A stretch of DNA of 64,000 nt from Cephalopachus bancanus (taxonomy: Eukaryota; Chordata; Mammalia; Primates; Tarsiidae). Numbering within the stretch: the stretch's first letter is position 1; the number at the start of each line of letters is the position of its first letter. Below are positions 1 through 12,268 of this stretch, one piece after another. The notes beneath the pieces are model-generated. The model saw nothing but the letters and a program-made list of their open reading frames with translations. It made no database searches and was not told the DNA's origin. The stretch spans positions 124,001-188,000 of the forward strand of contig JAPVLO010000971.1 of assembly GCA_027257055.1 (NCBI GenBank), given 5' to 3'. A program made the translations under genes and the position numbers.

Positions 1-1399
<1,399 letters not shown>

Positions 1400-1477
1400 G
1401 TAGGGATCCCACAGCTGGGTGGCTCTAGGCTACCAGGTGTGTGAAAGGCTGAGGGATGCTGGTCCTGCTTCTGCATG
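1400..1477 (+). CDS. NYX: NYX exon 2: start codon and signal-peptide exon
   Basis: A pyrimidine tract ending in AG at 1398-1399 and a GTGAGT donor at 1478 bound this exon. Known human nyctalopin starts MKGRGMLVLLLHA and its coding exon 2 ends after 37 coding bases (my recollection of the family). The same 37-base segment is at 1441-1477, but the first ATG is GTG (1441-1443) and the fourth codon is TGA (1450-1452). The usable start is therefore the ATG at 1456-1458, equivalent to human Met6. It has G at -3 and C at +4, a moderate context. It gives MLVLLLH plus the first base of an Ala codon completed in exon 3. This start still yields a normal 18-residue signal peptide and, once the frameshift in exon 3 is set aside, a protein of 476 residues, which is the human length counted from Met6. 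Confidence 0.85.
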
Positions 1478-3040
1478 GTGAGTTTGGCTGCCAGTGGGTG
1501 CATGGGTTGGGAAGATGTATTGAAGCCACCGGGCTTCTACCCAAAGAGCACGGTCTTCAAGTGGCTTCCGTGGCAGCTGTCTGTGGACACTCCTTCTGAT
1601 TAGGTTTTACTGACCGTGTGATTGTGGGGGAGGGGATGGAGACTGCGAGAAAACAACAGGCGAGGAGAGTTTTGTTTAAAAACAAAACTCCTGAGCCAAA
1701 CATATGAACTTGGTGATATTCTTATTTTAATTTCAGATATGAATTCATTGGTGTCATACCCCCAGATGACAGTGGTTTTCAGATCTCATTATTTTAAGCT
1801 CATTTGGTTAGGCACAAAAGTCCCTCAAAGAAATGCTCTTCCTAAAGAGAAAAGAACAAACAAACAAATATCTTGGAATTGTGGGATTTTGGATGTTCAA
1901 ATGATTTTTCAAAGTTTTTTTGTCCTGTTATACACATTATAATATGCCAAGAAGACTCATTACAAAATATTTTCCCCCGCTCCAGCTGCTCAACTCTAAC
2001 TGAGATAGCCCAAGGAAAAATCCTTTAAGTTCTTCAGTAAATGATTCTGCGCAAAGAATCTGTTTTTCTGGCCCTCGGGTGAATTTAATTATTTGAGGTT
2101 GTGATGATCTATCTAATAGACCTCCGTATGCAGTGCTGGTAGAGAACATTTACCAGAGCATTCTAAAATGGTAGGAAGAGAATTTTCTTATTCTTTATTC
2201 CACCTTTTCAAAAACCAGAACTTGCTCTATTCAATCAACCAGTGGATATATATTGTCTACCTTTAATACACACAAGGGATATTATGAGGGCTGTCACTGC
2301 ATGGTCTTTGTCCTTGAGAAATTTATATTCTTTTATAAGCGATTCAAGAAATAGATGAGAAAAAAACGAAAACAAGGCACAGAGAACGCTATGATAAAAG
2401 AACGTGACTTCCTACCTCAAGGAGCCTCTGAAGGCTAAAGGTTGACATTTATATAATTACCAACAGCCAGCTTCTTGCTATTCCTCCTACCTAGAAAGGA
2501 TAGGAAGCTTGATTGACTCATTGGGACAGAATGTTTGCTTCCAAGAGCCAGTGTCATCTTAAACGTGCAACAAAAACTCTACCGTTCCTCACAGAGAGCA
2601 CACAGTATTCACAGCCTGTGTACTGCAAAACAGAACTGTCCCTGCTACAGAAACCTGAAATACGTCCAGACTTCTTGTGACAAGTTGGAGAGCTCAGCGG
2701 TGACATCATTTGCTAACAATAGATAACGCTTAAAATTAATGACCATCTTCACATCCCCTGGCGCTTTAATTTAAAACACACTCTAGCAAGCACAGAGAAT
2801 ACGGACAGTGTGTTCCCGAGAAGCAGGCAGGCATAGTGCTCTACCTCCTTGGCTAGAAAAAAATGACTAAGCGAACCTCACAAAATAAGACCTTGGTGGA
2901 ATCAGAAGTGGCTCACAGCAGGGAAATCTGGAGCAAGACCAAAAGAGAACTCCTCCTCCTCCAGACAAGCAGGGCTTCTGGAAGTGTAAATACCTCCGCC
3001 CTCCATATTAACCCTTTGGAGTCTTCCTGCTGTTCACAGC
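1478..3040. other. intronic stretch, mostly unassigned
   Basis: No exon is recognisable. Positions 2230-2350 weakly resemble an old L2/MIR-type element (a stretch like the 'ggtctttgtccttgagaaatttata' part of L2 ends). The rest is unassigned, moderately AT-rich sequence. Confidence 0.35.
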
Positions 3041-3205
3041 ATAATATCCAAACTCCTTAACCTGTTTTACAGGGTCCTTCACATCTGACTTCTCTACGCC
3101 GCGAGTTTTCAAAGAGGGTCAGGGTTTGTGTTTTATTCTGGCTATCTTAAAGTCTAAGGCATAGCAGGTGCTTAATACGGGTTTGCTTGTTGAATGGATG
3201 AAGCC
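3040..3205 (+). repeat. L2 LINE 3' end fragment
   Basis: Diverged L2 3' end: the phrases 'aatatccaaactccttaacctg', 'agggtccttcacatctgact' and the terminal 'gcataGCAGGTGCTTAATA ... TGTTGAATGGATGAA' appear in consensus order. Confidence 0.6.
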
Positions 3206-3487
3206 GCCCAGATTAGAACCATTATTCAGTTTGGCATACTCACTAAGTATTAGGTCTCCTTCTAAGAGGGTAAGGTTTGTATTTTAAGAGAAGTCTATAG
3301 GAAAGTAAAATCACAATGAGATGCCACTCACACAGCCACTAGAATGGCTAAAAATTAAAAAATGACAAACACCAGGTGTTGGTGAAGATGTGGCACAACT
3401 AGAACTCTCATACATTGCTGGTGGGAATGCAAAATGGTGCAACCACTTTGAAGAACTATTTGGCAGTTTCTTAGAAAGTTAAACACA

Positions 3488-3790
3488 GCCGGGCTCGGTG
3501 GCTCAGCCTGTAATCCCAGTGCTTTGGGAGGCTGAGGTGAGTGGATTGACTGAGCCCGCGGGTTCGAGACCCGCCTGGGCAACTTGACGAGACCTCATCT
3601 CTACATAAAATCAAAAATTAGCCAGGTGTGGTAGCGCACGCCTGTAGTTCCAGCTACTTGGAAGGCTGAGGCGGAAGGATCGCCGGAGCCCAGCAGGTCG
3701 AGGCTGCGGTGGCCAGGAGCGGCCACTGGCCTCCAGTCTGGGTGACGGAGTGAGACTCCAACTCAAAAAAAAAAAAAAAAAAAAAAAAAA
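3488..3790 (+). repeat. Alu SINE, derived (lemur-like) subfamily
   Basis: Full dimer starting gccgggctcggtggctcagcctg. It carries the diagnostic ggttcgagacccgcc box and the right-arm ggtggccaggagcggcc motif. It ends in about 28 A and is flanked by the target duplication AAGTTAAACACA. It splits the surrounding L1. Confidence 0.95.
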
Positions 3791-4310
3791 AGTTAAACAC
3801 ATTCTTATCATATGACCCAGTGATCCCACCACTAGACAGATGAGAAATGAAAACACATGTCCATAAAAGATTTACATGCAAGTCTTTATGTCAGTTTTAG
3901 TCACGGTAGGCTAAAACTAGAAGCAATCCAAATCTCCACCAACAGGAGAATGAATAAATAAATTGAGGTACCTCCATACAATGAAATACTGCTCAGCAAT
4001 AAAAAGGAATGATCAATTGATTTCATGACAACATGGATGAGTCTTGCAAACATAATGTTGAGTGAAAGAACAATTTTATTCCATTTATGTTAAGTTCTAG
4101 AATAGGCCGAACTAATCTGTACTTCAGAAAGCAGATCAGTAGTTGTCTGGAGCCAGGGGTGGAAAGAGGACTGAAGTTAAAGGGGTCTGAGGAAACTTTC
4201 TGGGTGGTAGAAATGTTCTAAATCTTGGTTGGGGTAGGGGCTAAGTGGGTGTATACAGTTGTTATATTTACTAAACTGTACATTTAAAATGGGTACATTT
4301 TATTATAAGT

Positions 4311-4596
4311 TTTTTGTTTTTTTGAGTCAGAGTCTCACTCTGTCGCCCAGGCTGGAGTACAGTGGCACAATCATGGTCACCGCAGCCTCGACCTGCTGGG
4401 CTCAGGTGATCCTTCCACCTCGGCCTTCTAAGTAGCTGGAACTATAGGCGTGCACCACCACACCTAGCTAATTGTTTGATTTATTGTAGAGATGAGATCC
4501 CGCCATGTTGCCCAGGTTGGTCTTGAACTCCTGGGCTCAGGCAATCCTCTCACCTCAGCCTCCCAAAGTGCTGGGATGATAGATATGAGCCACCCA
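4311..4596 (-). repeat. Alu SINE in antisense
   Basis: Reads tttttttgagtcagagtctcactctg through to gctgggatgatagatatgagccac. TTATAAGT flanks on both sides are the target duplication. Inserted in the L1 3'UTR. Confidence 0.93.
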
Positions 4597-4739
4597 TTTT
4601 GTTATAAGTAAAGTATACCTTAATCAACTTGATTTTAAAAAAGAAAAGGCTCTAGGGAGAGAGTAAGTGTACCTCAAGCAGAACAAATCCTTCACTGTCA
4701 ACAGGCACTGTGGTGTGTCAGGCAGCATGCATGTGAGAT

Positions 4740-4865
4740 TCATCAGTGTCACTGCATGGATTACAGTAGCTCTTTCCTTTCGATTGCCGAGTAATATTCA
4801 TTTGTACAGACATATTGGTTTATCCATTCCCTTATTGTTGGGCATTTAAGTTGTTTCCAATTTGA
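4740..4865 (-). mobile_element. short L1 fragment in antisense
   Basis: Contains the antisense L1 phrases 'ccgagtaatattcatttgtacagacat' and 'ggtttatccattcc...ttgggcatttaagttgtttcca'. Confidence 0.65.
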
Positions 4866-5589
4866 GGCCTTTCTGGGGCCTTGAGTTCTACTCTGTAGAT
4901 GGAACAGATCTCTACCCTTGAGTTCCACAGGGCCTGTAAGGCCATCAGCAGACCACCCCTTCTGGAAACGGATTGACCTATGTTAGCCAGCAAAGCTGCA
5001 GCTTGAATCCTTTCTTGAATCCTGTCACAAAGGGTACCTGTGTGGTGTGAGAAGCAAGTTCTGAGGTCACGTGAGGCCAGAGGCCATGGCATGGTCTCTC
5101 CCGCTGCTCTTCTGTTTCCTTCAGCCAGTTTTGTTTTGAAATTCCAGCCTTGAGTCTTGGCCTGAGGAGCAGCTTGGGTAGCATTTGCCAAGAACGGGAA
5201 GGGAATGATTTCTAGAGCCAAGGCAGCTGAATAGATTTTGCTGAAACCAGAAAACTGACCATATTTTCCCTTGCTATTTTTGGTTTCACGAGGTACAAGT
5301 TCTTTTAAAACAATGAGAATAAAGAAACATTCCAAACTCAGTCTGTGGTTGGAAACTCCATGAGTAACTCTTCTCCCGGCAAACCTCAAGGAGGAAAAAC
5401 ACATATTTGCAAAGCTGAGGGCCTAGGAAAGAGAAACTTCTCAGCTGGTCTGCATTAAGACCTCATTCTGTGGGGGCGTCTGAGCCTGGCCATCTCTGCC
5501 TCCCTGCAGCTTGGGGGCTGGCCTGTATACCCGACCAGGACACACAAGCAGGAATCTGGTGTTTACCCAGATTCAGGGACATCTTGTAA
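4866..5589. other. unassigned intronic stretch
   Basis: No gene or clear repeat is recognised. One long open frame on the minus strand (190 codons, 4832-5404) runs into the L1 fragment at its end and matches no family I know. Confidence 0.4.
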
Positions 5590-6150
5590 CGTCTAAAATA
5601 AAACTGAAGTAAAGTTCACACAAGATAAAATTAGCTATTAACTATGTTAAAGTGTACAATTCAGTGGTATTTAGCACATTCACAATATTGTACAACCATC
5701 ACCTCTATCTGGTTCCAAGACATTTTCATCTCCCCAAAAGGAAACCCCGTCTCTATTAAACACTCATTCCTCACGCTTCCCTCTTGTCAGCCCTCGGCAA
5801 CCATTCATCTTTCTGTTTTTATGGATTGTCCTATTCTGGACATTTTCTGTAAATGGAATTGTGCTATCATCCTTCATTCCTTTTTAAGGCCGAGTAATAT
5901 TCCATTGTACGAATAGAGCACATTTGTTTATCCATTCATTGGTTGATGGACATTTGTTGTTTCTACCTTTTGGCTATTGTGAATAGTGTTTCTCTGAGCA
6001 TCCAAAGTATCTGTTTGAGCACCTGCTTTTAATTCTTTTGGATGTATACCTAGGACCAGAATTGTTTGCCATATGGTAACTCTGTGTTACACTTTGTAAC
6101 AGTTTATACCACACAGGTGAATTCCATTTTTAAAAAGTTGGTCCACTTAG
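5590..6150 (-). mobile_element. L1 LINE 3' region in antisense
   Basis: Typical antisense order: 'aaagtgtacaattcagtggtatttagcacattcacaatattgt', 'caaccatcacctctatctggttcc', 'ggccgagtaatattccattgta', 'ggctattgtgaatagtgtt'. Coding capacity is gone. Confidence 0.85.
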
Positions 6151-6159
6151 ATCCTTGAC

Positions 6160-6655
6160 TTTTGACTTTAGTTGCATACTGGAATCACTTGTGGAGCTTT
6201 AAAAATACGAATGCCTAGGCCGGACACAGTAGCTTAAGCTTGTAATTCCAGCACTTTGGGAGGCCGAGACGAGAGAGTTGCCTGAGCTTAGGGGTTCGCG
6301 ACCAGCCTGGGCAACTTGGTGAGACCTCATCTCTACAATAAATCAAAAAATTAGCGGGGTGTGGTGGCACAAACCTGTAGTTCCAGCTACTTGGAAGGCT
6401 ATGGTGGAAGGATTGCCTGAGCCCAGCAGGTCGAGGCTGCGGTGGCCGTGAGCATGTCACTGCACTCCAGCCTGGGCTACAGAGTGAGACTCCAACTCAA
6501 AACAACAACAATAACAACAAAAGCAAAAACCAATGCCTGGCCTCACCCCTGAAGATTCTGATGTAATTGGTCTGGTGTATGGCCTGGGCATGTGAGTTTT
6601 AAAAGCTCTGCAGGTGATTCTAATGTGCAGCCCTGGTAATGAACAAGTGTAGACT
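6160..6655. mobile_element. MER5A-type hAT-Charlie element split by an Alu
   Basis: Left part at 6160-6218 (gcatactggaatcacttgtggagctttaaaaa) and right part at 6530-6650 (cctggcctcacccctgaagattctgatgtaattggtctgg ... aaaagctctgcaggtgattctaatgtgcagccctgg). Together they match the MER5A order and its inverted ends. The AATGCCTAGG/AATGCCTGG pair around the inserted Alu is its target duplication. Confidence 0.8.
6219..6528 (+). repeat. Alu SINE
   Basis: Full dimer from ggccggacacagtagctt to gtgagactccaactcaaaac. The tail is degraded into CAA/CAATAA units. Inserted in the MER5A element. Confidence 0.93.
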
Positions 6656-6809
6656 CTAGACTCTTCTTTGCGGTCTACTCGTAGTAAAAACCTCACTATT
6701 CTGACACCTGATGTCTTGCTTTCCACTCTGGGGCAGATTTCCACGTGGTCCTTGAAGGATTTGTCCCTTGATGAGGTTTAATCCTGTGATAAGAGTGGCT
6801 CATGGGGCC

Positions 6810-6990
6810 TGCACTTAGCTTGGGCCAGTGTTTTCATAGCTGTCTCAAGCATTCGATGCATTTGTTCCCATAGCTGTCCACATATTACAGATGAGGAAAC
6901 TGAGAGGCAGAAGTTGTCTGAAGTTTTTTTAAAAAGCAATATGAGAGCAGGGATGAAAATTAGTGTCCTCCGAACTTATGAGAGAACTAG
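6810..6990 (+). repeat. MIR SINE fragment
   Basis: Contains the MIR core signature 'attacagatgaggaaactgagaggcagaag'. Confidence 0.6.
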
Positions 6991-8340
6991 GGCAAGAGGC
7001 TGCGCCCTCAGGGTGAGTGTTTCAAGACTGAATGGCTTGGAAAGCCCCCAGCAAGTGAATCCTGGAGCCATGGCAGAGGCTGGCTGAGCAGGTGCCCATC
7101 CTGAGCCCAGGCCGGTCCTGCTGCATTTCTCATCTTCCCCTCCCTACTTCAGTCTGGGAATAAAAGCACTGAAGCCTTTCCCGCTTTCCAGATGGATCCT
7201 TCCCCAAAATACCGGTGCGAGAAGAGAAATCACTAAGCAACTGCTGAACGAGTGTGACCTTCTCTTCTCACAAACTGTAATCTTTATTTTTAATTTGGTA
7301 AATGTTTTTCTGGCCGAGGCATCCCCATGGAACTGAGCTCTGGATGGCTAAGGAGATTTGTTTTTGGAGTGATCACTGCTGATTCCAGGAGAGGTATTTT
7401 TCATTTAGATTCGGAAAAATCAAGGAAGTCCTAAACAACTTTAGATTCAATATTATATATTTCCTGTCAATGAATGGCAAGGAGTTTCCTTTTGGTTGAG
7501 GGATGCTGCTTATTCCCAGATCTGAGTTGTTTTCTCTGTCAAAAGAGTTCCCATGGTTCTTCAGGAAAAGGAAAAGGGGCCAGAAGGAGAGACATGGTAC
7601 TGGAGAGATTAAGGGAACCTGTCAGGATGTTGCTCAGAAATCTTGCTTGCAAAGCACAGAACTCACTCTATGTCACTGAAACCTAGAAAGGATTTATTTA
7701 GGTACATTAGGCATTCTTAGGCTTCCTGATGGGAGTCTGCACTGCCTGGAGCAATGCTTAAACCCTTAAGTGGGCAGCGCTAGCAAAGATCCTGTGGCCA
7801 CCACCACTGGTGGGCATACCTGGCAGCTCATGGGAATCATGTTGGATCCAGGGTGCCAGAAATTCCAAAATGCAAGCCTGAAAGCCTCTGCCACCATTCT
7901 GGCCACAAAAATGGTTTCTGTCTGGCACCCACTTCTGAATCTAAGTCTCACTGCGTGTGATTGACAAAGCTAGGTCACATGCCTGGGCCCTACCTGCAAG
8001 AAAAGTTGGGAAAGAAAGTTTCTGCTTTCTATCTTCAGAAGGCAGGACTTATAATGCAGAAAATTCCCTAAATGTCGTGGTGGGCTTTAAATGTGCTTGG
8101 GTACCCAGAAAACATGTCAAATGTCTACTACGATCAGGATGGTTTGATTGCAAGAGACAGAATTTCACTTGTCCATGAAGATGGTTTGAGTGGATTTCCT
8201 AAATGAAAACAGAGAACTGCCACAGAAACAGCTCTAGCAGGGCCTCATGGGAACTAGCGAGCTGGCCAGCAGCTTCCTGTTCTCCCTGGGTTTCATGAAC
8301 TCCACTTCTGGATGCTCATGGCAGACTTATTTCTCTCTGT
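6991..8340. other. intronic stretch without recognised elements
   Basis: No exon, RNA gene or confident repeat is visible. Short frames on both strands are chance. Confidence 0.4.
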
Positions 8341-8344
8341 GCAC

Positions 8345-8696
8345 ATGCTATGGAGTGCATGGTTGTGTTCCCCCACTTTATATGTTGAAATCCTAACCCC
8401 CAGGAGGTGGTATGGGGGCCTTTGGGAGATGATTAGGTCCTGAGGCTGGAGCCCTCATGAATGAGATTGGTCCCATAAAAAGAGATCCCAGGCAGCTTCC
8501 TTGCCCTTTCTGCCATGTGAGGACACAGCAAGAAGACAGCTGTGACCAGGAAACAGGTTCTTACCAGACACCCAATCTGTCTTGATCTTGGACTTCCCAG
8601 TCTCCTGAACTGTGAGAAATAAATTTCTGCTGTTTATAAGTCACCCAGTCTATGGTAGTTTGTCAAAGCAGCCTGAACCGACTGAAACAGTACACC
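8345..8696 (+). repeat. MLT1-type solo LTR (ERVL-MaLR)
   Basis: Reads as an MLT1 LTR in sense: 'atatgttgaaatcctaacccccaggagg', 'gggagatgattaggtcctgaggctggagccctcatgaat', 'ccatgtgaggacacagcaagaag', the polyadenylation region 'gaactgtgagaaataaatttctg' and the terminal 'cagcctgaaccgactgaaacag'. It has no internal or coding sequence. Confidence 0.88.
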
Positions 8697-9029
8697 AGCT
8701 TCCCCACCTTACTCTTGGCTCCTGCTCCCCCATAACTTTGACCTGCACATGATTTTGGTACCAACCCCAGGCCAAATGCCAGAAGGTTGATGCTCACACG
8801 ATCTCACTCAGTGCCTATTCATTTTCATAGAGAAGGAATGGATGTGATGAGCTCTCCTTAGGTCAGAGTGTTCACCTGTGGTACAAACAGCTGTGGCTGG
8901 GAGGAGGTGGCAGAGACACATGGGACTCTGCATGGAGTTTTTCATAAAGGATGTAGTTGGCAACAGCTGCTGTCAAACCATGGACAATAAGAGCCAGGAG
9001 GGCCCTCAAAGATCAGCAAGTGCAGTGTT

Positions 9030-9372
9030 CTAGTCTGTTTTGTGCTACTATCACAGAATACCTGAGACTGGGTAATTTATAAACAACAGATATTTATTTC
9101 TTATGGCTCTGGAGGTCGGAAGTCCAAGACCAGAGGACCCCATCTGGCGAGGGCTTTCATGCTGCATCAGCCCGTGGTGGAAGGTGGAAGGGTGGGAGAG
9201 CAAGAGGGGGCTGGACTCATCTTTAGAACAAACCTACTCTTGCAATGACATTAATCCATTGCCCTCATGAGCTAATCCCCTCTTAATGGTCCCATCTCAT
9301 AACACTGTTGCATTGGGGATTAAGTTTCCAACACATGAACTTGGAAGGACACATTCAAATCATATCATGTAG
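9030..9372 (-). repeat. MLT1/MST-type solo LTR in antisense
   Basis: Antisense MaLR LTR: 'tctagtctgttttgtgctactatcacagaatacctgagactgggtaatttataaacaac', 'ctctggaggtcggaagtcc', 'cacttggaaggacacattcaaatcatatca'. Confidence 0.85.
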
Positions 9373-9424
9373 TTCCTTCAGTTCACAGTTAAAGAAACAG
9401 AAGCTCAGAAAAGGTAGGCATGTG

Positions 9425-9612
9425 GGGTGGGAGATAGTACAGCACAGTGGAAAGACAAATGAACAAAGGTTGGTGTCATTTAACCACCCTGAACCTCAGT
9501 TTCCTCTTTCGTGAGAAGGGGAGAAAAATACTTTTCTTGCATAGCTGTCATATTAAATGAAATAATGTATATAGCAAGCTTAGCCCTGAACAAACACTTA
9601 TTAAAAGTTGGT
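9425..9612 (-). repeat. MIR SINE in antisense
   Basis: Contains 'ccctgaacctcagtttcctctttcgtgagaaggggag' followed by the 'agccctgaacaaacacttatta' end typical of antisense MIR. Confidence 0.65.
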
Positions 9613-9616
9613 TGTA

Positions 9617-9912
9617 GACGGCTGGGTGCAGAGGCTCACACCTGTAATCCCAGCACTTTGGGAGGCCGAGGCAAGAAGATTGCTTGAGTCCAGGAGTTTA
9701 AGACCAGCCTAGGCAACATAGCGATACCTTGACTCTACAAAACATTTACAAAAACAGCCAGGTGTGGTGGTGTGCACATGTACCCCCAGCTACTCAGGAG
9801 GCTGAGGCAGGATCACCTGAGCCCAGGAGATAGAGGCTGTGATGAGCCATGATTGTACCACTACACTCCAGCCTGGGTGACAGAGTGAGATTCCAACTAA
9901 AAAAAAAAAAAA
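9617..9912 (+). repeat. Alu SINE (older type)
   Basis: Full dimer from ggctgggtgcagaggctcacacctg to gtgacagagtgagattcc plus A-tail. AAAAGTTGGTT on both sides is the target duplication. Confidence 0.94.
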
Positions 9913-9984
9913 GTTGGTTTCGTTATAAGAGCAAAAGAAACCCATACAATTTAACTAATTTGAGTAGCATTATACATGTTAATG

Positions 9985-11040
9985 TCACCCAGATGATTTA
10001 TGGTAACACAATTTCTAAACTACATCCTGTAGATATATGCTGTCATTTGGGACTGCATCCATCTGCAGGCCTTGGTTGGTTGAGCTGCCCCAAGTCACTT
10101 CCAGCAGCTCTGTTCTAAGATTGCACATAAATGTAGTCATACAGTATGTATTCTTTTGTTTCAAGTTTCTTTTGCTCAACATGTTTTTGTTGCCTGTATC
10201 AGTGGTTTGTTCCTTTTTATTGCTGAATAGTATTCCATATTCTACTGTACAAATAATTAATTTTTCTACTCTACTGCTGGGCAATTTCTAGTTATTATCT
10301 ATTATAAATAAGTCTCTATGAACTTTTTTTTTTGAGTTAGGATCTCACTCTGTTGCCCAGGCTGGAGTGCAGCGGCACACTCATGGCTACCGCAGCCTTG
10401 ACCTGTTGGGCTCAGGCGATCTTGTCACTTCAGCCTTCCAAGTAGCTGGAACTACAGGTATGGCCATGATGTCCGGCTAATTTTTCAATTTATTGTAGAG
10501 ATGAGGCCTCACCAAGTTGCCCAAGCTGGTCTCAAACCCCTGGGCTCAGGCAATCCTCTGGCCTCTGTCTCCCAAAGTGCTGGGATTACAAGTCACCATG
10601 CCCGGTCTGAACATTCTTTATTGTTTTCAGGTGGATTTTTTTCCATTTCTTTTGGGCAAAGACCTAGGAGTGGACTTGCTGAGTCACAAAACACGCATAT
10701 ATTTAGCTTTAGTAGATATTGGTAAAGTTTTACAAAATTATTGAACTGTTCTACACTCCCATCAACAATGTAAGAGAATCCAGCTGTTCTACAATCTCAC
10801 CCATTGGGGTTATTAGTCTTTTGAATTTTAGCCCTTCTAGTAAATGTGTAGGGAAATCTCATTGTAGTTTTAATTTGCATTTCCCTAATGGCTGATGATG
10901 CTGAGTATCTTTTCATGTGCTTAATGGCCATTTAATATATTCTTTTGTAAAGTGTTCAAGTCTTTTGCACATTTTTATTTAGTTGTTTGTCTTTTCATTA
11001 TTGATTTGTTGGAGGTTTATATTCTGTATATAGTTATATA
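9985..11040 (-). mobile_element. L1 LINE in antisense, first unit
   Basis: Antisense ORF2/3'UTR phrases: 'tttattgctgaatagtattccat', 'acactcccatcaacaatgtaagaga', 'tgcatttccctaatggctgatgatgctgagtatcttttcatgtgc'. An Alu at 10322-10608 interrupts it. It is decayed. Confidence 0.82.
10322..10608 (-). repeat. Alu SINE in antisense
   Basis: From the T-rich start ttttttttttgagttaggatctcactctg to gtcaccatgcccggtc. GAACTTTT/GAACATTC-like flanks suggest a decayed target duplication. Confidence 0.93.
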
Positions 11041-11178
11041 TATCAGGCATATTTAAAGTGTATCCTCATGAAACCATCACCACAATCAAGATAATGAAGT
11101 ATCCATCACCACCAAGATTCATTTCCCTTCATAATTTCTCCCTCCTGCCTTTACCTGCCTCACTAGGCACTCTCTGAT

Positions 11179-11480
11179 CTTTCTTTCTTTCTTTATTTTT
11201 TTGAGTTGGAGTCTAACACTGTCACCTAGACTGGAGTGCATTGGCCGCTCCCGGCCACTGCAGCCTCGACCTGCCAGGCTCCGGCGATCCTTCCGCCTCA
11301 GCCTTCCAAGTAGCTGGAACTACAGGCGCGCGCTACCATGCCCGGCTAATTTTTGATTTATTGTAGAGATGAGGTCTCGCCAAGTTGCCCAGGTGGGTCT
11401 CGAACCTGTGGGCTCAGGCAATCCACTCACCTCAGCCTCCCAAAGTGCGGGATTACAGGCTGAGCCACTGAGCCTGACTG
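11179..11480 (-). repeat. Alu SINE in antisense, derived subfamily
   Basis: Has the derived-subfamily motifs ggccgctcccggccactgcagcctcgacctgcc and caggcgcgcgctaccatgcccggc. The target duplication CTGATCTTTCTTT appears on both sides (about 11175 and 11477). Confidence 0.95.
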
Positions 11481-11939
11481 ATCTTTCTTTTACTATAGAT
11501 TTGCTTGCAGTTTCTAGAATTTTATGTAAGTGGAATCATACAGTATGGACTCTTTTTTATTTTATTTTTAAATTTTTTGGTCTGGCTCCTTTCACTCAGC
11601 AGAATTATCTTGAGGTTCATCCATGTTGCATGTCTCAAAAGTCATTCCTTTTTATTGCCAACTAATATTCCGTAATATGGATATATCATAATTTGTTTAC
11701 CCATTCAACTCTAGATGGATGTTTGCATTATTTCCACTTTTGGGCTATAGGAATAAAGCTTCCCAAGTCTTTGTATGCTTGTATTTTCCTAGAAGTAGAA
11801 TGACTGGATCATATGGGAGGTGTATGTTTAACTTTTAAAGAAACGACATCATTTCCAATGTGGAAGTACCATCTTACATTTCTGCCAGCAGTGTAAGAGA
11901 GTCTCAGCTGTTCCATACATTCTCCAAAATCTGGTCCGT

Positions 11940-12268
11940 GTCTTAGTCCATTTGGGCTGCTATACCAAAGTGCCATAAGCTAGATGACTTATAAACCACA
12001 GAAATGTATTTCACAGGGTTCTGGAGGCTGGAAGGCAAGATCTGGGTGCCAGCATGGCTCGGCTCTGGTGAAGGCTCTCCCCTGGGTTGCAGCCTGCTGT
12101 CTGCTCGTTGTATCCTCATGTGGCAGAAGCAGGGCAAGAGAGCTTTCTAGGGTCCCTTTTTAAGGGCGCTAATCTCATTCATGAGGGCTCCACATTCACC
12201 TCTAATCACACCTCAAGGCCCCACCTCCTAATACCACCCTATTGGGGGTTGGAATTTCAACATAGGAA
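11940..12268 (-). repeat. MLT1-type solo LTR in antisense
   Basis: Antisense MLT1: 'tcttagtccatttgggctgctatacc', 'ttctggaggctggaaggcaagatc', 'ctaatctcattcatgagggctcc', 'ccccacctcctaataccacc', 'ttggaatttcaacatagg'. Inserted in the L1. Confidence 0.88.

Larger units (their letters stand above)
3305..4640 (+). mobile_element. L1 LINE 3' end (mammalian-wide L1M type), carrying two Alus
   Basis: The sequence starts with the ORF2 end signature 'cacaatgagatgccactcacacagcc' and continues through 'cattgctggtgggaatgcaaaatggtgc', 'aacatggatgagtcttgcaaacataatgttgagtgaaag' and the 3'UTR ending 'gtacattttattataag...ataccttaatcaa'. It has many stop codons and no coding capacity. A plus-strand Alu (3488-3790) and a minus-strand Alu (4311-4596) are inserted in it, so it is older than both. 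Confidence 0.85.

Noticed and set aside
3541..3580. tRNA-like T arm (GCGGGTTCGAGACCCGC) suggesting a tRNA gene
   Set aside because: It is part of the Alu left arm; no acceptor, D or anticodon stems surround it.
4832..5404. 190-codon minus-strand open frame
   Set aside because: No recognisable family, starts and ends without splice or promoter context, and overlaps an L1 fragment at one end. Probably chance.
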